From assembly GCF_036880985.1 (NCBI RefSeq), contig NZ_JBAJNO010000009.1, positions 2,454,501 to 2,518,500 on the forward strand: a DNA stretch of 64,000 nucleotides, in the 5' to 3' direction. The DNA comes from Limibacter armeniacum. Its GTDB lineage: Bacteria > Bacteroidota > Bacteroidia > Cytophagales > Flammeovirgaceae. This document shows positions 8,922 to 18,292 of this stretch, piece by piece (the first letter of the stretch is position 1; every line of letters starts with the position of its first letter). The position numbers and the translations under genes are program-made. The notes under the pieces are model-generated. The model ran no database searches, had not been told where the DNA came from, and saw nothing but the letters and a program-made list of their open reading frames with translations.

Positions 8922-10088
8922 TTATTGTACACCCACCTTTTCCATTGGAGCAGAAAGACGTTCAAGCAGTTTGCGCTTTTCCTCTTGCTCTTTTTGTTCT
9001 TCCTTCTCTCGTTGCATTTGTTCCAATACCTCTGGGTTACGGCGGATATAATCCTGCCAACGGAGTGCTTTCTCCACTCTCTGCAACGCTACCTGACCAT
9101 CCGTAAAGGTAGAATCCAGCTCTACTGCTTTTGTGTAGAACTCTTTTGCCTCTTCATGCTTTTTATACCAATACTCATAAGTCATTCCCAATTCATAATA
9201 AGCATCTTTCTGATCAGGATGTTCCGCAATTACTTTTCGGTAATAACCTTCTGCCACCTCAGGTTGCTTTTTCTTACGGTAAAAATCACCCAGCTTTTTA
9301 GCAACTTTCCAGTAGGTATCATCCAATGCAAATGCCTTATCATACCAAAACATGGCACTATCTGCTAAGCCTGTACTCTCCAAAGCTCTTCCCATCTCTG
9401 TGTACAGTCCTACATGAGGAGCACAATTTTCAATTGCCACAGCCCCATAACGAAGTGCACTGCGTGGCTTTCCAAAATTGTTGTACAAATCCATCAACCT
9501 AGTATACGCCTTGGTATAATCCTTCTTTTTGCCAACACTCTCACGCAAGTACTTCATAGCGCGTGTTGTATCATTGTCCGCTGCATATACAGCTCCGATA
9601 CTGAAAAGTGTAATGGCATCATCAGGTACAATCTGCTGTGCAATGCGAAGGTATTCCAGCGCTTTTTTGTTCTCACCCTTTTCATAATAGCAAGACCCGA
9701 TTAAGCTGTACAGTTCGGGTTCCCTAAAACCCAACTCTCCTGCACGCTGTGCAGCACTAAGCGCTTCTGTCAATGCTTCTCGCTGAAAAAGCATTCGTGC
9801 TTTCAGGAAGTAATACCTTGCATTGGTACTATCCCTTTTTAGAGAAGTTTCTATATCAGACAGAGCCGCCGATATCTCCCCATTTGCTTCATGGAGACGA
9901 GAACGCAAGTAGTAGTACCTTGCATTGTCTGGCTCATCGTCAATCACGTCATTCATAAACGCTATCTGTCTGCGATAAAACTCATCCGTTTGTTCCCTCA
10001 GATTGATTAGGGCATCCATATCCTGCTTCTCTTTTTTACAGGATATCAATACCAAAAAAGCCAATATAATTAGTTTAGTGTACCTCAT
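8922..10088 (-). CDS. TPR-repeat lipoprotein
   Basis: 388 residues from the ATG at 10088; the frame extends to a TTG at 10103 but the ATG places the lipoprotein signal correctly (hydrophobic IILAFLVLISC, Cys17). The mature part is a run of about eight to nine tetratricopeptide repeats (about 30-345), with recurrent A-x-Y-x-L/A-L-x-x-A-x-x-L-D-P-type units, then a highly charged Glu/Lys/Gln helix (about 350-380) likely to form a coiled coil. TPR lipoproteins scaffold envelope complexes; the partner is unknown. It begins 24 bases after the uvrB stop, so the two probably share a transcript. Confidence 0.85.
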   Translation of the reverse strand: MRYTKLIILAFLVLISCKKEKQDMDALINLREQTDEFYRRQIAFMNDVIDDEPDNARYYYLRSRLHEANGEISAALSDIETSLKRDSTNARYYFLKARMLFQREALTEALSAAQRAGELGFREPELYSLIGSCYYEKGENKKALEYLRIAQQIVPDDAITLFSIGAVYAADNDTTRAMKYLRESVGKKKDYTKAYTRLMDLYNNFGKPRSALRYGAVAIENCAPHVGLYTEMGRALESTGLADSAMFWYDKAFALDDTYWKVAKKLGDFYRKKKQPEVAEGYYRKVIAEHPDQKDAYYELGMTYEYWYKKHEEAKEFYTKAVELDSTFTDGQVALQRVEKALRWQDYIRRNPEVLEQMQREKEEQKEQEEKRKLLERLSAPMEKVGVQ

Positions 10089-10112
10089 ATTTATGATTGA
10101 CAATGCTATAGG

Positions 10113-12149
10113 CTACTTGCCTTCTTGTTCCTTTTTGAGTTTCTGCAATTCAAACATTTCATCACGAAGCTGTGCAGCTGTAATGAAGTCCAAATCCTTC
10201 GCTGCTTTCTCCATTCGCTTCTTCGTCTCTGCTATTAACTTGTCAAAGTCCTGTACATTTCCATAGCTAGCTGGGCTTTCTGCAAATGTCGTCACTTCTT
10301 TAGGTGCAGCAGCAGCTTCCTGCTCAATACGCAAGCCTGAATGGTCTGCCACACGAGTCTGTCCAATAATCTGGTCACTGGACTTCTTAACGGTTCTAGG
10401 TGTAATACCATGTTCCTTGTTAAAGTCCATCTGTATTTTCCGACGGCGGTTCGTCTCGTCAATTGACTTCTTCATGGACTTGGTCATCTTGTCTGCATAC
10501 ATGATCACCCTACCGTTCGAGTTTCGGGCTGCACGACCGATGGTCTGTATCAGCGAACGTTCATTACGCAAAAATCCTTCCTTATCGGCATCCATAATCG
10601 CCACAAGTGAAACTTCGGGCAAATCAAGTCCCTCACGAAGAAGGTTTACACCCACAAGGACATCAAATACTCCCAACCTCAATTCACGAAGGATTTCTAC
10701 CCTATCCAGTGGCTTCACCTCAGAGTGCATAAAACGCGCCTTGATCCTGATTTGGTCAAAGTACTTCGTCAGTTCTTCAGCCATTCTTTTGGTCAAGGTC
10801 GTAATCAGTACCCGCTCACCTCGTTTGATTGTATCATCAATTTCTTCTAACAGATCATCTATCTGGTTGGTACTTGGCCTGACAGAAATCTCAGGATCCA
10901 GTAAGCCTGTAGGACGAATCACCTGCTCTACTACAGTACCTTCTGTTTGTATTAGTTCGTAGTCTCCAGGTGTAGCACTCACAAAAATGGACTGTTTCAC
11001 TACATTTTCAAACTCATTGAAAGTCAGTGGACGGTTATCCAAAGCAGATGGCAACCTGAATCCATAATCCACCAATGACACTTTCCTTGAACGGTCACCT
11101 CCCCACATAGCTCGAATTTGAGGCATGGTTACGTGACTTTCATCTACTACTAGCAGGAAATCATCTGGAAAATAGTCCAGTAAACAGAATGGACGCTGTC
11201 CCGGTTCTCTGCGGTCAAAATATCGGGAATAGTTCTCCACTCCTGAACAGTAACCTAGCTCCCGCATCATCTCAAGGTCAAACTCTGTACGTTCCTTGAT
11301 ACGCTTCGCTTCCTCGACCCTGCCTTCACGTTCAAAGTAACGGATCTGTTCCACCATGTCGTCCTGAATCTCACGAATTGCCTGATGTAATGTGTCTTGC
11401 CCTGTCACAAATAAGTTGGCAGGGAAAATCGTAATCGCACTTTCGTCAGAAGTCTTCTTACCTGTTTCAGGGTCGATACGCTGAATCTGCTCCACTTCAT
11501 CTCCCCAAAAGAAAATACGGTAAGCAAAGTCTGCATAGGCAGGGAAAATATCTACAGTGTCTCCTTTTACCCTAAAAGTACCCCTTTTGAATTCCGCCTC
11601 AGTACGGCTATAAAGGATATCCACCAAGTTAAATAACAGCTGATTTCTGGATACGACTTCTCCAGCCTTTATCCGAACGATGTTCTTACCAAACTCCTCA
11701 GGGTTACCGATACCATAAATACATGAAACTGATGCCACCACGATTACATCACGTCTACCTGACAGTAGGGCAGAAGTAGCTGCCAGTCTCAGCTTTTCGA
11801 TCTCCTCATTAATCGCCAAATCCTTCTCGATATAGGTATTCGTTGTGGAGATATAAGCTTCAGGCTGGTAATAGTCATAGTAAGATATAAAGTACTCTAC
11901 TGCATTTTCAGGAAAGAACTGCTTGAACTCTCCATAAAGCTGTGCAGCCAATGTCTTGTTATGACTCAACACCAATGTAGGGCGCTGTACTTCCTGTATT
12001 ACATTGGCAATGGTAAAAGTTTTACCAGAACCTGTAACCCCTAGCAGCACTTGTGAAGTTTCTCCTGATTCCAGGTTATGGGAAAGCTCCTTAATCGCTG
12101 CTGGCTGATCCCCCATAGGGGAAAAATCCGATGCCAGTTTAAAATCCAT
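10113..12149 (-). CDS. uvrB: Excinuclease ABC subunit B
   Basis: 678 residues, the usual UvrB length. Walker A GVTGSGKT is at 37-44, the beta-hairpin that opens DNA (YYDYYQPEAYI) at about 92-102, a DESHVTMPQ DEAD-like motif near 340, and the helicase motifs LREGLDLPEVSLV and QTIGRAARN follow. The C-terminal UVR motif (about 635-670, MEKAAKDLDFITAAQLRDE) contacts UvrC. UvrB verifies lesions after UvrA loading and recruits UvrC in nucleotide excision repair in the cytoplasm. A perfect -7 motif lies about 130 bases upstream. The gene leads a two-gene unit with the TPR lipoprotein, an unusual partner. Confidence 0.98.
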   Translation of the reverse strand: MDFKLASDFSPMGDQPAAIKELSHNLESGETSQVLLGVTGSGKTFTIANVIQEVQRPTLVLSHNKTLAAQLYGEFKQFFPENAVEYFISYYDYYQPEAYISTTNTYIEKDLAINEEIEKLRLAATSALLSGRRDVIVVASVSCIYGIGNPEEFGKNIVRIKAGEVVSRNQLLFNLVDILYSRTEAEFKRGTFRVKGDTVDIFPAYADFAYRIFFWGDEVEQIQRIDPETGKKTSDESAITIFPANLFVTGQDTLHQAIREIQDDMVEQIRYFEREGRVEEAKRIKERTEFDLEMMRELGYCSGVENYSRYFDRREPGQRPFCLLDYFPDDFLLVVDESHVTMPQIRAMWGGDRSRKVSLVDYGFRLPSALDNRPLTFNEFENVVKQSIFVSATPGDYELIQTEGTVVEQVIRPTGLLDPEISVRPSTNQIDDLLEEIDDTIKRGERVLITTLTKRMAEELTKYFDQIRIKARFMHSEVKPLDRVEILRELRLGVFDVLVGVNLLREGLDLPEVSLVAIMDADKEGFLRNERSLIQTIGRAARNSNGRVIMYADKMTKSMKKSIDETNRRRKIQMDFNKEHGITPRTVKKSSDQIIGQTRVADHSGLRIEQEAAAAPKEVTTFAESPASYGNVQDFDKLIAETKKRMEKAAKDLDFITAAQLRDEMFELQKLKKEQEGK

Positions 12150-12276
12150 GAGTTTCTGTATATTTCTTTGAATTTCCCCTTACGGAAAATGCTGATAACA
12201 ATTTGATTAGAACAGTATTCTTACCCTCTCAACTTCAATATGCGATTGATTGTTAACTGCCCCATTTGAGTGTTGA

Positions 12277-12284
12277 CAAATGTA
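12277..12284 (-). promoter_or_regulatory. Candidate -7 element for uvrB
   Basis: The minus strand reads TACATTTG, an exact TAnnTTTG match, 128 bases before the uvrB ATG. The -33 TTG is not obvious, so the call rests on the -7 box alone. Confidence 0.4.
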
Positions 12285-12852
12285 ACTAAAAATTTCCTGC
12301 GATGTGGTGTTCCTCCTTTTCATTACACATCATACAAATACCCACATTTAACCTCAATTCCTTTGTGCTTACTTATCACAAATCATTATTAAGTCGTAAT
12401 AAAAAACATTTTTTTTGAACAAAAATCGTCTCAAAAAAATCCATCCTAAAATAAGCCTCACTACCTCCAAGTATCTCTACCTTCCTCTCTCTACCCTAAT
12501 CTCAATACGAGTACCAAACAGCTTGAGTGTATGGATTCAAACAGCAAATATTTCCTATACCGCTACCAACGGACTCCAAATATTTGAAAGGTATTAATGC
12601 CCGACTACGATCAAGTATAGGTATCCAAAATCAAAACACATGATAAGGATAATAGGATACTTCTCTTGAAATCAAGCCTACCACAACCGAATATTCTTTT
12701 GACTTGTTCTTTGTGATTTTCTAAACCTAGTTAAATATTAGTACGAAAAATCTTTGAATAGTACTATTTAAACACCCTGTTAACCTCTATTTATCAGGGT
12801 TAGAGTCAAAAATGGCAAGGGATAATATTATAAGAATCCCGATTCCCTTCCG

Positions 12853-12860
12853 TATATTTG
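12853..12860 (+). promoter_or_regulatory. Candidate -7 element for ptb-buk
   Basis: TATATTTG is an exact match to TAnnTTTG, 80 bases upstream of the ptb ATG. No strong TTG lies at the usual -33 distance. The position fits a leader of about 70 bases. Confidence 0.45.
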
Positions 12861-12939
12861 CAGCGCACATACAGAATATTATTCTGCTGTCAGATTTCAG
12901 CAGGCACAACTAACTACATACTTTATAATCGTACTAACC

Positions 12940-13860
12940 ATGCTGACAAAATTGTCTCAACTTAAGCAGATTGCAGAAAACCAACAGGTCAAAAAACGCC
13001 TAGTGCTTTGTGCTGCTGCTGACGAGCATTCATTGGATGCAGTATACCACGCATACAAAGAGGGAGTCATCACACCTATCTTGGTAGGTAACGAGGAGAA
13101 GATCCGCAAGATGATGGAAGAATACGGGTTCTTCTTTATTGAAGATGATATTCGTATTGTCCATGAGACCAAGCCTAACAAAATGGTGGAAACCTCTATC
13201 AAACTTATCCGCAATGGAGAAGGGGATATCCTGATGAAGGGGCATATTACCACTGCTGAATTACTTAGGGGGGTTCTCAATAAGGAGTGGGGACTGAAGG
13301 AAAAGAAAGTATTGTCTCACTTTGCTCTTTTCGAGATTCCAGCATACCATAAGCTACTTGCGCTGACTGACGTTGCTATGAACATCTCTCCTGACCTTGA
13401 AGCTAAGATGGGAATCATCAATAACTCAGTGGAGTTTATGGGCCGCATCGGTGTAGAAACACCTAAGATTGCTGCCATTGCTGCTGTAGAGATGGTAAAT
13501 GAAAAGATGTCAGCAACCACAGACGCTGCACTACTTTCCATCATGAACCGAAGAGGTCAAATTCGTAACTGTACCATTGATGGTCCTTTGGCATTCGACA
13601 ACGCCATCAGCTTTGAAAGCTCTGAACACAAAGGCATCAAAGGAGAAGTAGCTGGTGATGCAGACTTGCTACTGGTTCCGGATATTGAGGCTGGAAACGT
13701 ACTTTATAAAGCGTTTGTATTCTTTGCCAATGCAAAGGTTGCTTCTATCATTCTTGGAGCTAGTGTACCAGTAGTACTTACTTCTAGAGCTGACTCTGAA
13801 GAAACTAAGCTAAACAGTATCAGGCTAGCAGCAGCATCAGCTGCTGACTTTGAAGTATAA
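12940..13860 (+). CDS. ptb: Phosphate butyryltransferase
   Basis: 306 residues, the usual length for Ptb and shorter than most phosphate acetyltransferases. The single PTA/PTB domain shows PILVGNEEKI, the GHITTAELLRGVLNKE segment, LTDVAMNISPDLEAKMGI and the C-terminal GASVPVVLTSRADSEETKLNSIRLA motif. It transfers acyl groups between butyryl- or branched acyl-CoA and phosphate, giving acyl phosphate for the kinase encoded next. The spacing to buk is 93 bases. Together they link acyl-CoA pools to ATP and free butyrate or isobutyrate/isovalerate; whether the cell ferments or scavenges is not decided by the sequence. A bifunctional acetyl/butyryl specificity cannot be excluded. Confidence 0.9.
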   Translation: MLTKLSQLKQIAENQQVKKRLVLCAAADEHSLDAVYHAYKEGVITPILVGNEEKIRKMMEEYGFFFIEDDIRIVHETKPNKMVETSIKLIRNGEGDILMKGHITTAELLRGVLNKEWGLKEKKVLSHFALFEIPAYHKLLALTDVAMNISPDLEAKMGIINNSVEFMGRIGVETPKIAAIAAVEMVNEKMSATTDAALLSIMNRRGQIRNCTIDGPLAFDNAISFESSEHKGIKGEVAGDADLLLVPDIEAGNVLYKAFVFFANAKVASIILGASVPVVLTSRADSEETKLNSIRLAAASAADFEV

Positions 13861-13953
13861 TCATTCAGGCGCAAGATACTAGAGACTAGAACCTAGCTAA
13901 CCCTTTTCATCTATGTTCTAACTTCTTGACTCTAACTTCTAAATACCGATTCT
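13861..13953 (+). other. ptb-buk spacer with short repeated motif
   Basis: The 93-base spacer carries near-repeats of a short pyrimidine-rich unit (TTCTAACTTCT then CTCTAACTTCT) preceded by ACTAGAGACTAGAACCTAG. It is not coding and shows no strong terminator, so the two genes are still expected to be co-transcribed. Confidence 0.4.
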
Positions 13954-15021
13954 ATGAACACATATATTCTGGTTATCAACCCAGGTTCAACATCAACAAA
14001 GATTGCAGTCTTTGACAAAGATGAACCACTTTTTGAACAGACGCTACGCCATACAAATGAAGAGTTGGCTACGCTAAAAAATATAGACGAGCAATACCGT
14101 TTCCGTAAGGAGGTTTTGCTAGATACCTTAAAAGAAAAGCAATTTGACCCTGCCAAACTTGATATGATTATCAGCCGTGGTGGTCTATTGAAACCCATTG
14201 AGTCAGGTATCTATGAGGTCAATAATCAAATGATTGAAGACCTTAAGAACAGTACGTTACAACATGCCAGTAACCTTGGTGCCATGATGGCTAAAGAATT
14301 GGCTGAAGAGTTGAATATTCAAGCTTATATCGCAGATCCTGTAGTAGTGGATGAACTAAGCGAAGTAGCACGCTACTCAGGACACCCAAACTTCCCACGC
14401 AAGTCGGTATTCCATGCCTTAAACCAAAAGGCTATTGCACGCCAATATGCAAAGCAGAACCGTTGCAAGTATGAGGAACTCAACCTGATTGTCGTTCACC
14501 TTGGTGGAGGAGTGTCAGTAGGTGCTCATCAGGCAGGAAGAGTAATCGATGTCAACCAGGCGCTAGATGGAGAGGGACCATTCTCTCCAGAAAGAAGTGG
14601 TACATTACCAGTTGGAGACCTGATCAGAGCTGCCTTCAGTGGTGAGTATACAAAAGAAGAGCTATTGAAGATGGTTGTAGGCGAAGGAGGCATGGTTGCT
14701 TACTGCGGCTCCAATGATGCTTACAAAGTCGAGCTTTCTGCTATAGGCGGCAATAAAGATGCTGCTATGGCATACAAGGCAATGGCTTATCAGGTAGCCA
14801 AAGAAATCGGAGCCATGAGCACTGTACTGAAAGGTAATGTAGATGCTATTCTGATTACTGGTGGTTTGGCTAGAAGCGAATACCTTGTAGACATGATCAA
14901 GGACAGCATAAAACATTTAGGTAAAGTGGCAATCTTCCCAGGTGAAGATGAAATGAAAGCCCTTGCCATGAATGCTCTGCTGCTGAAACGCAAAGAAATT
15001 GTGACTAAGGAATATAACTAA
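13954..15021 (+). CDS. buk: Butyrate kinase
   Basis: 355 residues, matching butyrate kinases. The acetate/butyrate-kinase fold is shown by the phosphate-binding NPGSTSTK (9-16), SRGGLLKPIESGIYEVN, HLGGGVSVGAH (a glycine-rich adenosine/phosphate loop), DGEGPFSPERSGTLP and the C-terminal LITGGLARSEYLVDMI. It converts butyryl phosphate and ADP into butyrate and ATP, or the reverse, in the cytoplasm. It follows ptb in the same direction and is closed by a strong hairpin terminator at 15054-15094. Branched-chain acyl substrates are a possible alternative. Confidence 0.95.
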   Translation: MNTYILVINPGSTSTKIAVFDKDEPLFEQTLRHTNEELATLKNIDEQYRFRKEVLLDTLKEKQFDPAKLDMIISRGGLLKPIESGIYEVNNQMIEDLKNSTLQHASNLGAMMAKELAEELNIQAYIADPVVVDELSEVARYSGHPNFPRKSVFHALNQKAIARQYAKQNRCKYEELNLIVVHLGGGVSVGAHQAGRVIDVNQALDGEGPFSPERSGTLPVGDLIRAAFSGEYTKEELLKMVVGEGGMVAYCGSNDAYKVELSAIGGNKDAAMAYKAMAYQVAKEIGAMSTVLKGNVDAILITGGLARSEYLVDMIKDSIKHLGKVAIFPGEDEMKALAMNALLLKRKEIVTKEYN

Positions 15022-15053
15022 ATAGCAGCTCCTGTTATTAGAATGTATAAGAA

Positions 15054-15094
15054 AGCCAGACTCAGTGTGAGCTAAACACTGAAGTCTGGCTTTT
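15054..15094 (+). terminator. Intrinsic terminator of ptb-buk
   Basis: AGCCAGACT and AGTCTGGCT form a 9-base outer stem, extended inward by AGTGT/ACACT across a small bulge, and followed by TTTT. It also faces the end of the convergent phosphoesterase gene. Confidence 0.85.
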
Positions 15095-15135
15095 ATATTT
15101 CAATCTATTTAGTAGCTATCGTAGCTTCCTAACAT

Positions 15136-16668
15136 TTAGCTATCTTGCTCACCAAGCTTTAATGTCTTGAGGTTAACCTCTTTTTGATATACTTGCTTGA
15201 AGCGGTCTGTCACCCTAATAGTAACAGTTTGAGCCTGAGCAGATGGTTTAGCAAAAAACATATGGTCTGTCAGGATAGGCTCTACCCACTTTCGGATGGA
15301 TGGCTTGGCAGGTCCTAAGTGCAGCTGCATCGACCAAGGGTCATTGACTGTTCGCTGATTCATTTCCCCTTTGACCACTCCATCTTCCAACCATTCTACT
15401 TTCCACTCAGGGTCCCAGTTCCATACATTTACAGAAAACTCATCAGAGAAGTCTTCTACCGCACCAACAGGATAAACCCTGAACTGATGATTTCGTTCCT
15501 TGCCTGTCGCCTTGTGATACCAACTGATATCAGCCCCGTTCACCTCATAAACGCCATATCCACCTGGTGTACCATCCTGACAGATAGGCCCTGTCCACCA
15601 AGCACCACAAACCGTTCCGTGTACGTGCTCAATGACATTTTCACTGTCAAACATCTTCTCATTGAAATGAGTGTGTCCTGACATAATATGTGCCTTGAAT
15701 GGCTTCAGAATACGGTATAACTCACGACGGTTGGCTACCACGCCTCCGATAGGCTCATCTTTCAGGTTATCTCTACGCTGCGTACCTGTATTGACAGGAA
15801 TATGCACTGACACAACCACTGTAGCTCCTGGCTTCACATGCGCCAAGTCCTGTTCCAACCAAGCAAATTGTTGTTCTGTGATATAGCCAATATACTTTTT
15901 CGATTTGCCAATAAAGAATACGTCATCCAATACGACATAGTGAATCTCTCCACGATTGTAGGAATAGTAAGTTGGTCCAAACTGCTTTTTGAATGTGACA
16001 GCAGAGTAGTCATCTGTACGAGCATCCAAATCCATATCGTGGTTACCGATCACTTGGAAGTATGGGATACCCGTTTGCTTTATGGCTTGTCTGTAGTCTT
16101 CAAACAGTTCAAACTTGTCCCACACCAAGTCTCCACAACCAATACCGTGAAACAATACACCGCTGCCATAACTCCTGATGAGCTTTGCGGTATCAGGTGC
16201 TGAATCGGTATTTAGCAGTTTCGCATCAGCTGCGGTACGAATCTGTGGATCTGCCCATACAATAAAATTATGCTTTGTATCATCCTGCTGAAGCTTTTTC
16301 AACTCAAAGTCTGCTACAAACTGTCCATTCTTAGCTGCTATTTTTTGGAAAAACTGTGTGATGCCATCCTGATTGGGGAATTCATACCCTCTTGGAATAG
16401 AAATATGGACAAACTCAGCTGTTGCGTTACTCAGGAGTTCATAACGTCCTTTTGTGTCAGTCAGTACCACGTTGATACCATCTGTTACGGCAACTCCCAC
16501 CAAGCCTTTACCTCCTGACATTACACGTCCTCGCAACTCTATTGCCGACAAGTCTTTGGCTAATGTAGCTCCCTTCTTTTCACGAGCAGACAATCCACCC
16601 ACCATCATCGGAGCCCCCAGCATGGTTATACCCAATGACTTCAGGAAACTTCTTCTTTTTTGTGCCAT
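15136..16668 (-). CDS. Tat-exported calcineurin-like metallophosphoesterase
   Basis: 510 residues with a twin-arginine signal (RRSFLK at 5-10, then a hydrophobic LGAPMMVGG stretch). Residues about 40-125 form a carboxypeptidase-regulatory-like beta domain (the N-terminal domain of Bacteroidota phosphoesterases). About 130-345 is the catalytic core with WADPQIR, GCGDLVWD, GNHDMD, VSVHIPVN and SGHTHFNE, which supply the two-metal site. The C-terminal third (about 360-505) is the matching all-beta domain. It should hydrolyse phosphate mono- or diesters outside the cytoplasmic membrane; the substrate is unknown. It follows the SusD gene (93-base gap containing a hairpin) and is probably the last gene of that locus, which suggests organophosphate scavenging (inference). 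Confidence 0.88.
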   Translation of the reverse strand: MAQKRRSFLKSLGITMLGAPMMVGGLSAREKKGATLAKDLSAIELRGRVMSGGKGLVGVAVTDGINVVLTDTKGRYELLSNATAEFVHISIPRGYEFPNQDGITQFFQKIAAKNGQFVADFELKKLQQDDTKHNFIVWADPQIRTAADAKLLNTDSAPDTAKLIRSYGSGVLFHGIGCGDLVWDKFELFEDYRQAIKQTGIPYFQVIGNHDMDLDARTDDYSAVTFKKQFGPTYYSYNRGEIHYVVLDDVFFIGKSKKYIGYITEQQFAWLEQDLAHVKPGATVVVSVHIPVNTGTQRRDNLKDEPIGGVVANRRELYRILKPFKAHIMSGHTHFNEKMFDSENVIEHVHGTVCGAWWTGPICQDGTPGGYGVYEVNGADISWYHKATGKERNHQFRVYPVGAVEDFSDEFSVNVWNWDPEWKVEWLEDGVVKGEMNQRTVNDPWSMQLHLGPAKPSIRKWVEPILTDHMFFAKPSAQAQTVTIRVTDRFKQVYQKEVNLKTLKLGEQDS

Positions 16669-16702
16669 TGATTCTCAGTTTTTAAAAAGTATGAAATAAA
16701 GG

Positions 16703-16734
16703 AGCGATGCCAGCACCAAGGCACTAACATCGCT
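16703..16734 (-). terminator. Intercistronic hairpin between SusD and phosphoesterase genes
   Basis: AGCGATG and CATCGCT form a perfect 7-base stem with an 18-base loop. On the minus strand it is followed by CCTTTATTT, a weak T tract. It may attenuate transcription or stabilise the upstream susCD message rather than terminate fully. Confidence 0.5.
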
Positions 16735-16760
16735 ACAAGTTGTCTATCTAAAATCCATTC

Positions 16761-18206
16761 TTACTTTTCCCACCAACATTTGATGTTGATATCATCTCCC
16801 CCCATTTCCTGCACTACCTTGTTGTAATTGTCTCCGTTACTGATCTGTACAATATCAGGATACATATAACGAACAGGTACTTGCTGGTTATTCAACATGG
16901 CATCCGTTTTCGGTAAAACCGGATATCCTGTTCGACGATATTCAAACCACTGCTGAAAATCGTTAAAGAACAGTGCATAATACTTCTGCAACATGATCTG
17001 CTCCAGTGTGCCATCATATGCGGTGTATTCATTCTCAAAATAACCGTCTGGTAACTCACCTCCCCATTGTTCGATAGCTGCCTGTACACCTGCTTGATAG
17101 TGCGCTTGTGCATCGCCACTCATAATACCTTGCTGAATCAGCTCTGCCTTGATGAATTCTACCTCAGCATAAGACATGACTACTGATATCATTGGTGCAA
17201 TCACCAATGCCTGAAGCATATTAGAAGGGGTGAAATCAAAGTTTTCACTGGCATCATAACCACTCGGAATCCCTTTGTATCCAATTTTGGTCTGACCATC
17301 TGCCGCCCTAGCTTCTGAACAGAAGATCGGCAATCTTGGGTCATTGAAGTTGTTCAGGTTTTCAATGAAAAACTCCGATGTTGCACGACCTGTCGTCAAA
17401 TCTTGTGGACGCCCCCAAGGAGATACATTTGGTGTCTCGCCTGTAATGGAAAGAATAGCCGCATCTTCATTGCTGGTGAATATCGGATAAGTTTCAGGGT
17501 CTTCGAGCATCTTTACAAGCTCAGGATATACATTCATCTCACTTCGGTTCGATACTCTCAGCAACAGGCGCAAGCGTAGTGAGTTAGTGAAACGTTTCCA
17601 GCTATCCACATCATTGCCATAAAGGATTTCATTGCCAAATACCATCGAACGGGATACATCATAAAGGCTGTTGGCAGAATCCAGATCAGTCAGCAACGCG
17701 GTATAAATATCCTGTTGTGTATCGAATGCAGGATAGAAAATCCCCTCACTTCCTCTCACTGCTTCTGTCATTGGAATATCTCCAAAACAATCTGTCAGAA
17801 TGGAGAAGCCCCATGCATTGAGTGTCATTGCGATCGCCTGATAGTTTGGATCTTCAGCTGTAATAGCTGCATCCCTCATTTCCCGAACATTATTCAACCA
17901 ACGGTAATAAGTCTTCCAAGTAGAATTTCCTGATGCTGGTGTCAGGTCATAACGGTGGTACCCTCCAGCAGCACTAGGAAAAGGTAGCGCTACCTGCATA
18001 ATGTCAAAGGTAAATGCTTCGCTTCGGGCAGTTCCAAAACTTGCCATCTCATAGATGATGGGGTTCAGCAATGTACCCGGACTGATCTGGTCAATACGGT
18101 TCGGGTCAGTATTGATTTCGTCAAAATCACTGGTACAAGCAGTAAATGACAGGGCGCCTAACGCAACCCCCATTGTCACCAATATATTTTTGATATTAAA
18201 CATCAT
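16761..18206 (-). CDS. SusD/RagB-family nutrient-binding outer-membrane lipoprotein
   Basis: Start set at the ATGATG at 18203-18206; the frame opens at a GTG at 18218. A lipoprotein signal ends LSFTAC (Cys24), followed by the typical TSDFDEINTDPNRI N-terminus of the SusD-like_2 subgroup. The TPR-type helices and the late segment QQWFEYRRTGYPVLPK are diagnostic of SusD homologues. It is the surface lid that captures ligand for the SusC channel encoded immediately upstream (86-base gap). The ligand cannot be read from the sequence. The downstream phosphoesterase hints at a phosphorylated compound (inference). Confidence 0.93.
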   Translation of the reverse strand: MMFNIKNILVTMGVALGALSFTACTSDFDEINTDPNRIDQISPGTLLNPIIYEMASFGTARSEAFTFDIMQVALPFPSAAGGYHRYDLTPASGNSTWKTYYRWLNNVREMRDAAITAEDPNYQAIAMTLNAWGFSILTDCFGDIPMTEAVRGSEGIFYPAFDTQQDIYTALLTDLDSANSLYDVSRSMVFGNEILYGNDVDSWKRFTNSLRLRLLLRVSNRSEMNVYPELVKMLEDPETYPIFTSNEDAAILSITGETPNVSPWGRPQDLTTGRATSEFFIENLNNFNDPRLPIFCSEARAADGQTKIGYKGIPSGYDASENFDFTPSNMLQALVIAPMISVVMSYAEVEFIKAELIQQGIMSGDAQAHYQAGVQAAIEQWGGELPDGYFENEYTAYDGTLEQIMLQKYYALFFNDFQQWFEYRRTGYPVLPKTDAMLNNQQVPVRYMYPDIVQISNGDNYNKVVQEMGGDDINIKCWWEK

Positions 18207-18292
18207 TATTTCAATCACTATATGCTTAAAAGATTCAGAATAATGGCTGTCATTCCTGTTTGAAGGCTAAGGCTTCAGGAACCACAGAGTGC

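Larger units (their letters stand above)
12150..12939. other. Divergent intergenic region between uvrB and ptb
   Basis: About 790 bases with no convincing gene. It is AT-rich and holds the candidate promoters for uvrB (12277-12284) and for the ptb-buk unit (12853-12860). A 60-codon frame at 12415-12597 has poly-Lys/Thr composition and no domain, and is taken as chance. No tRNA, terminator or long repeat was seen. Confidence 0.6.

Noticed and set aside
10417-10962. 181-codon plus-strand frame opposite uvrB
   Set aside because: Antisense shadow of UvrB with Ser/Arg-rich composition.
12415-12597. 60-codon frame between uvrB and ptb
   Set aside because: Low-complexity Lys/Thr/Ser composition, no start context and no homology pattern.
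12940-15021. Phosphate acetyltransferase and acetate kinase
   Set aside because: Lengths and motifs fit Ptb and butyrate kinase better than Pta and AckA.
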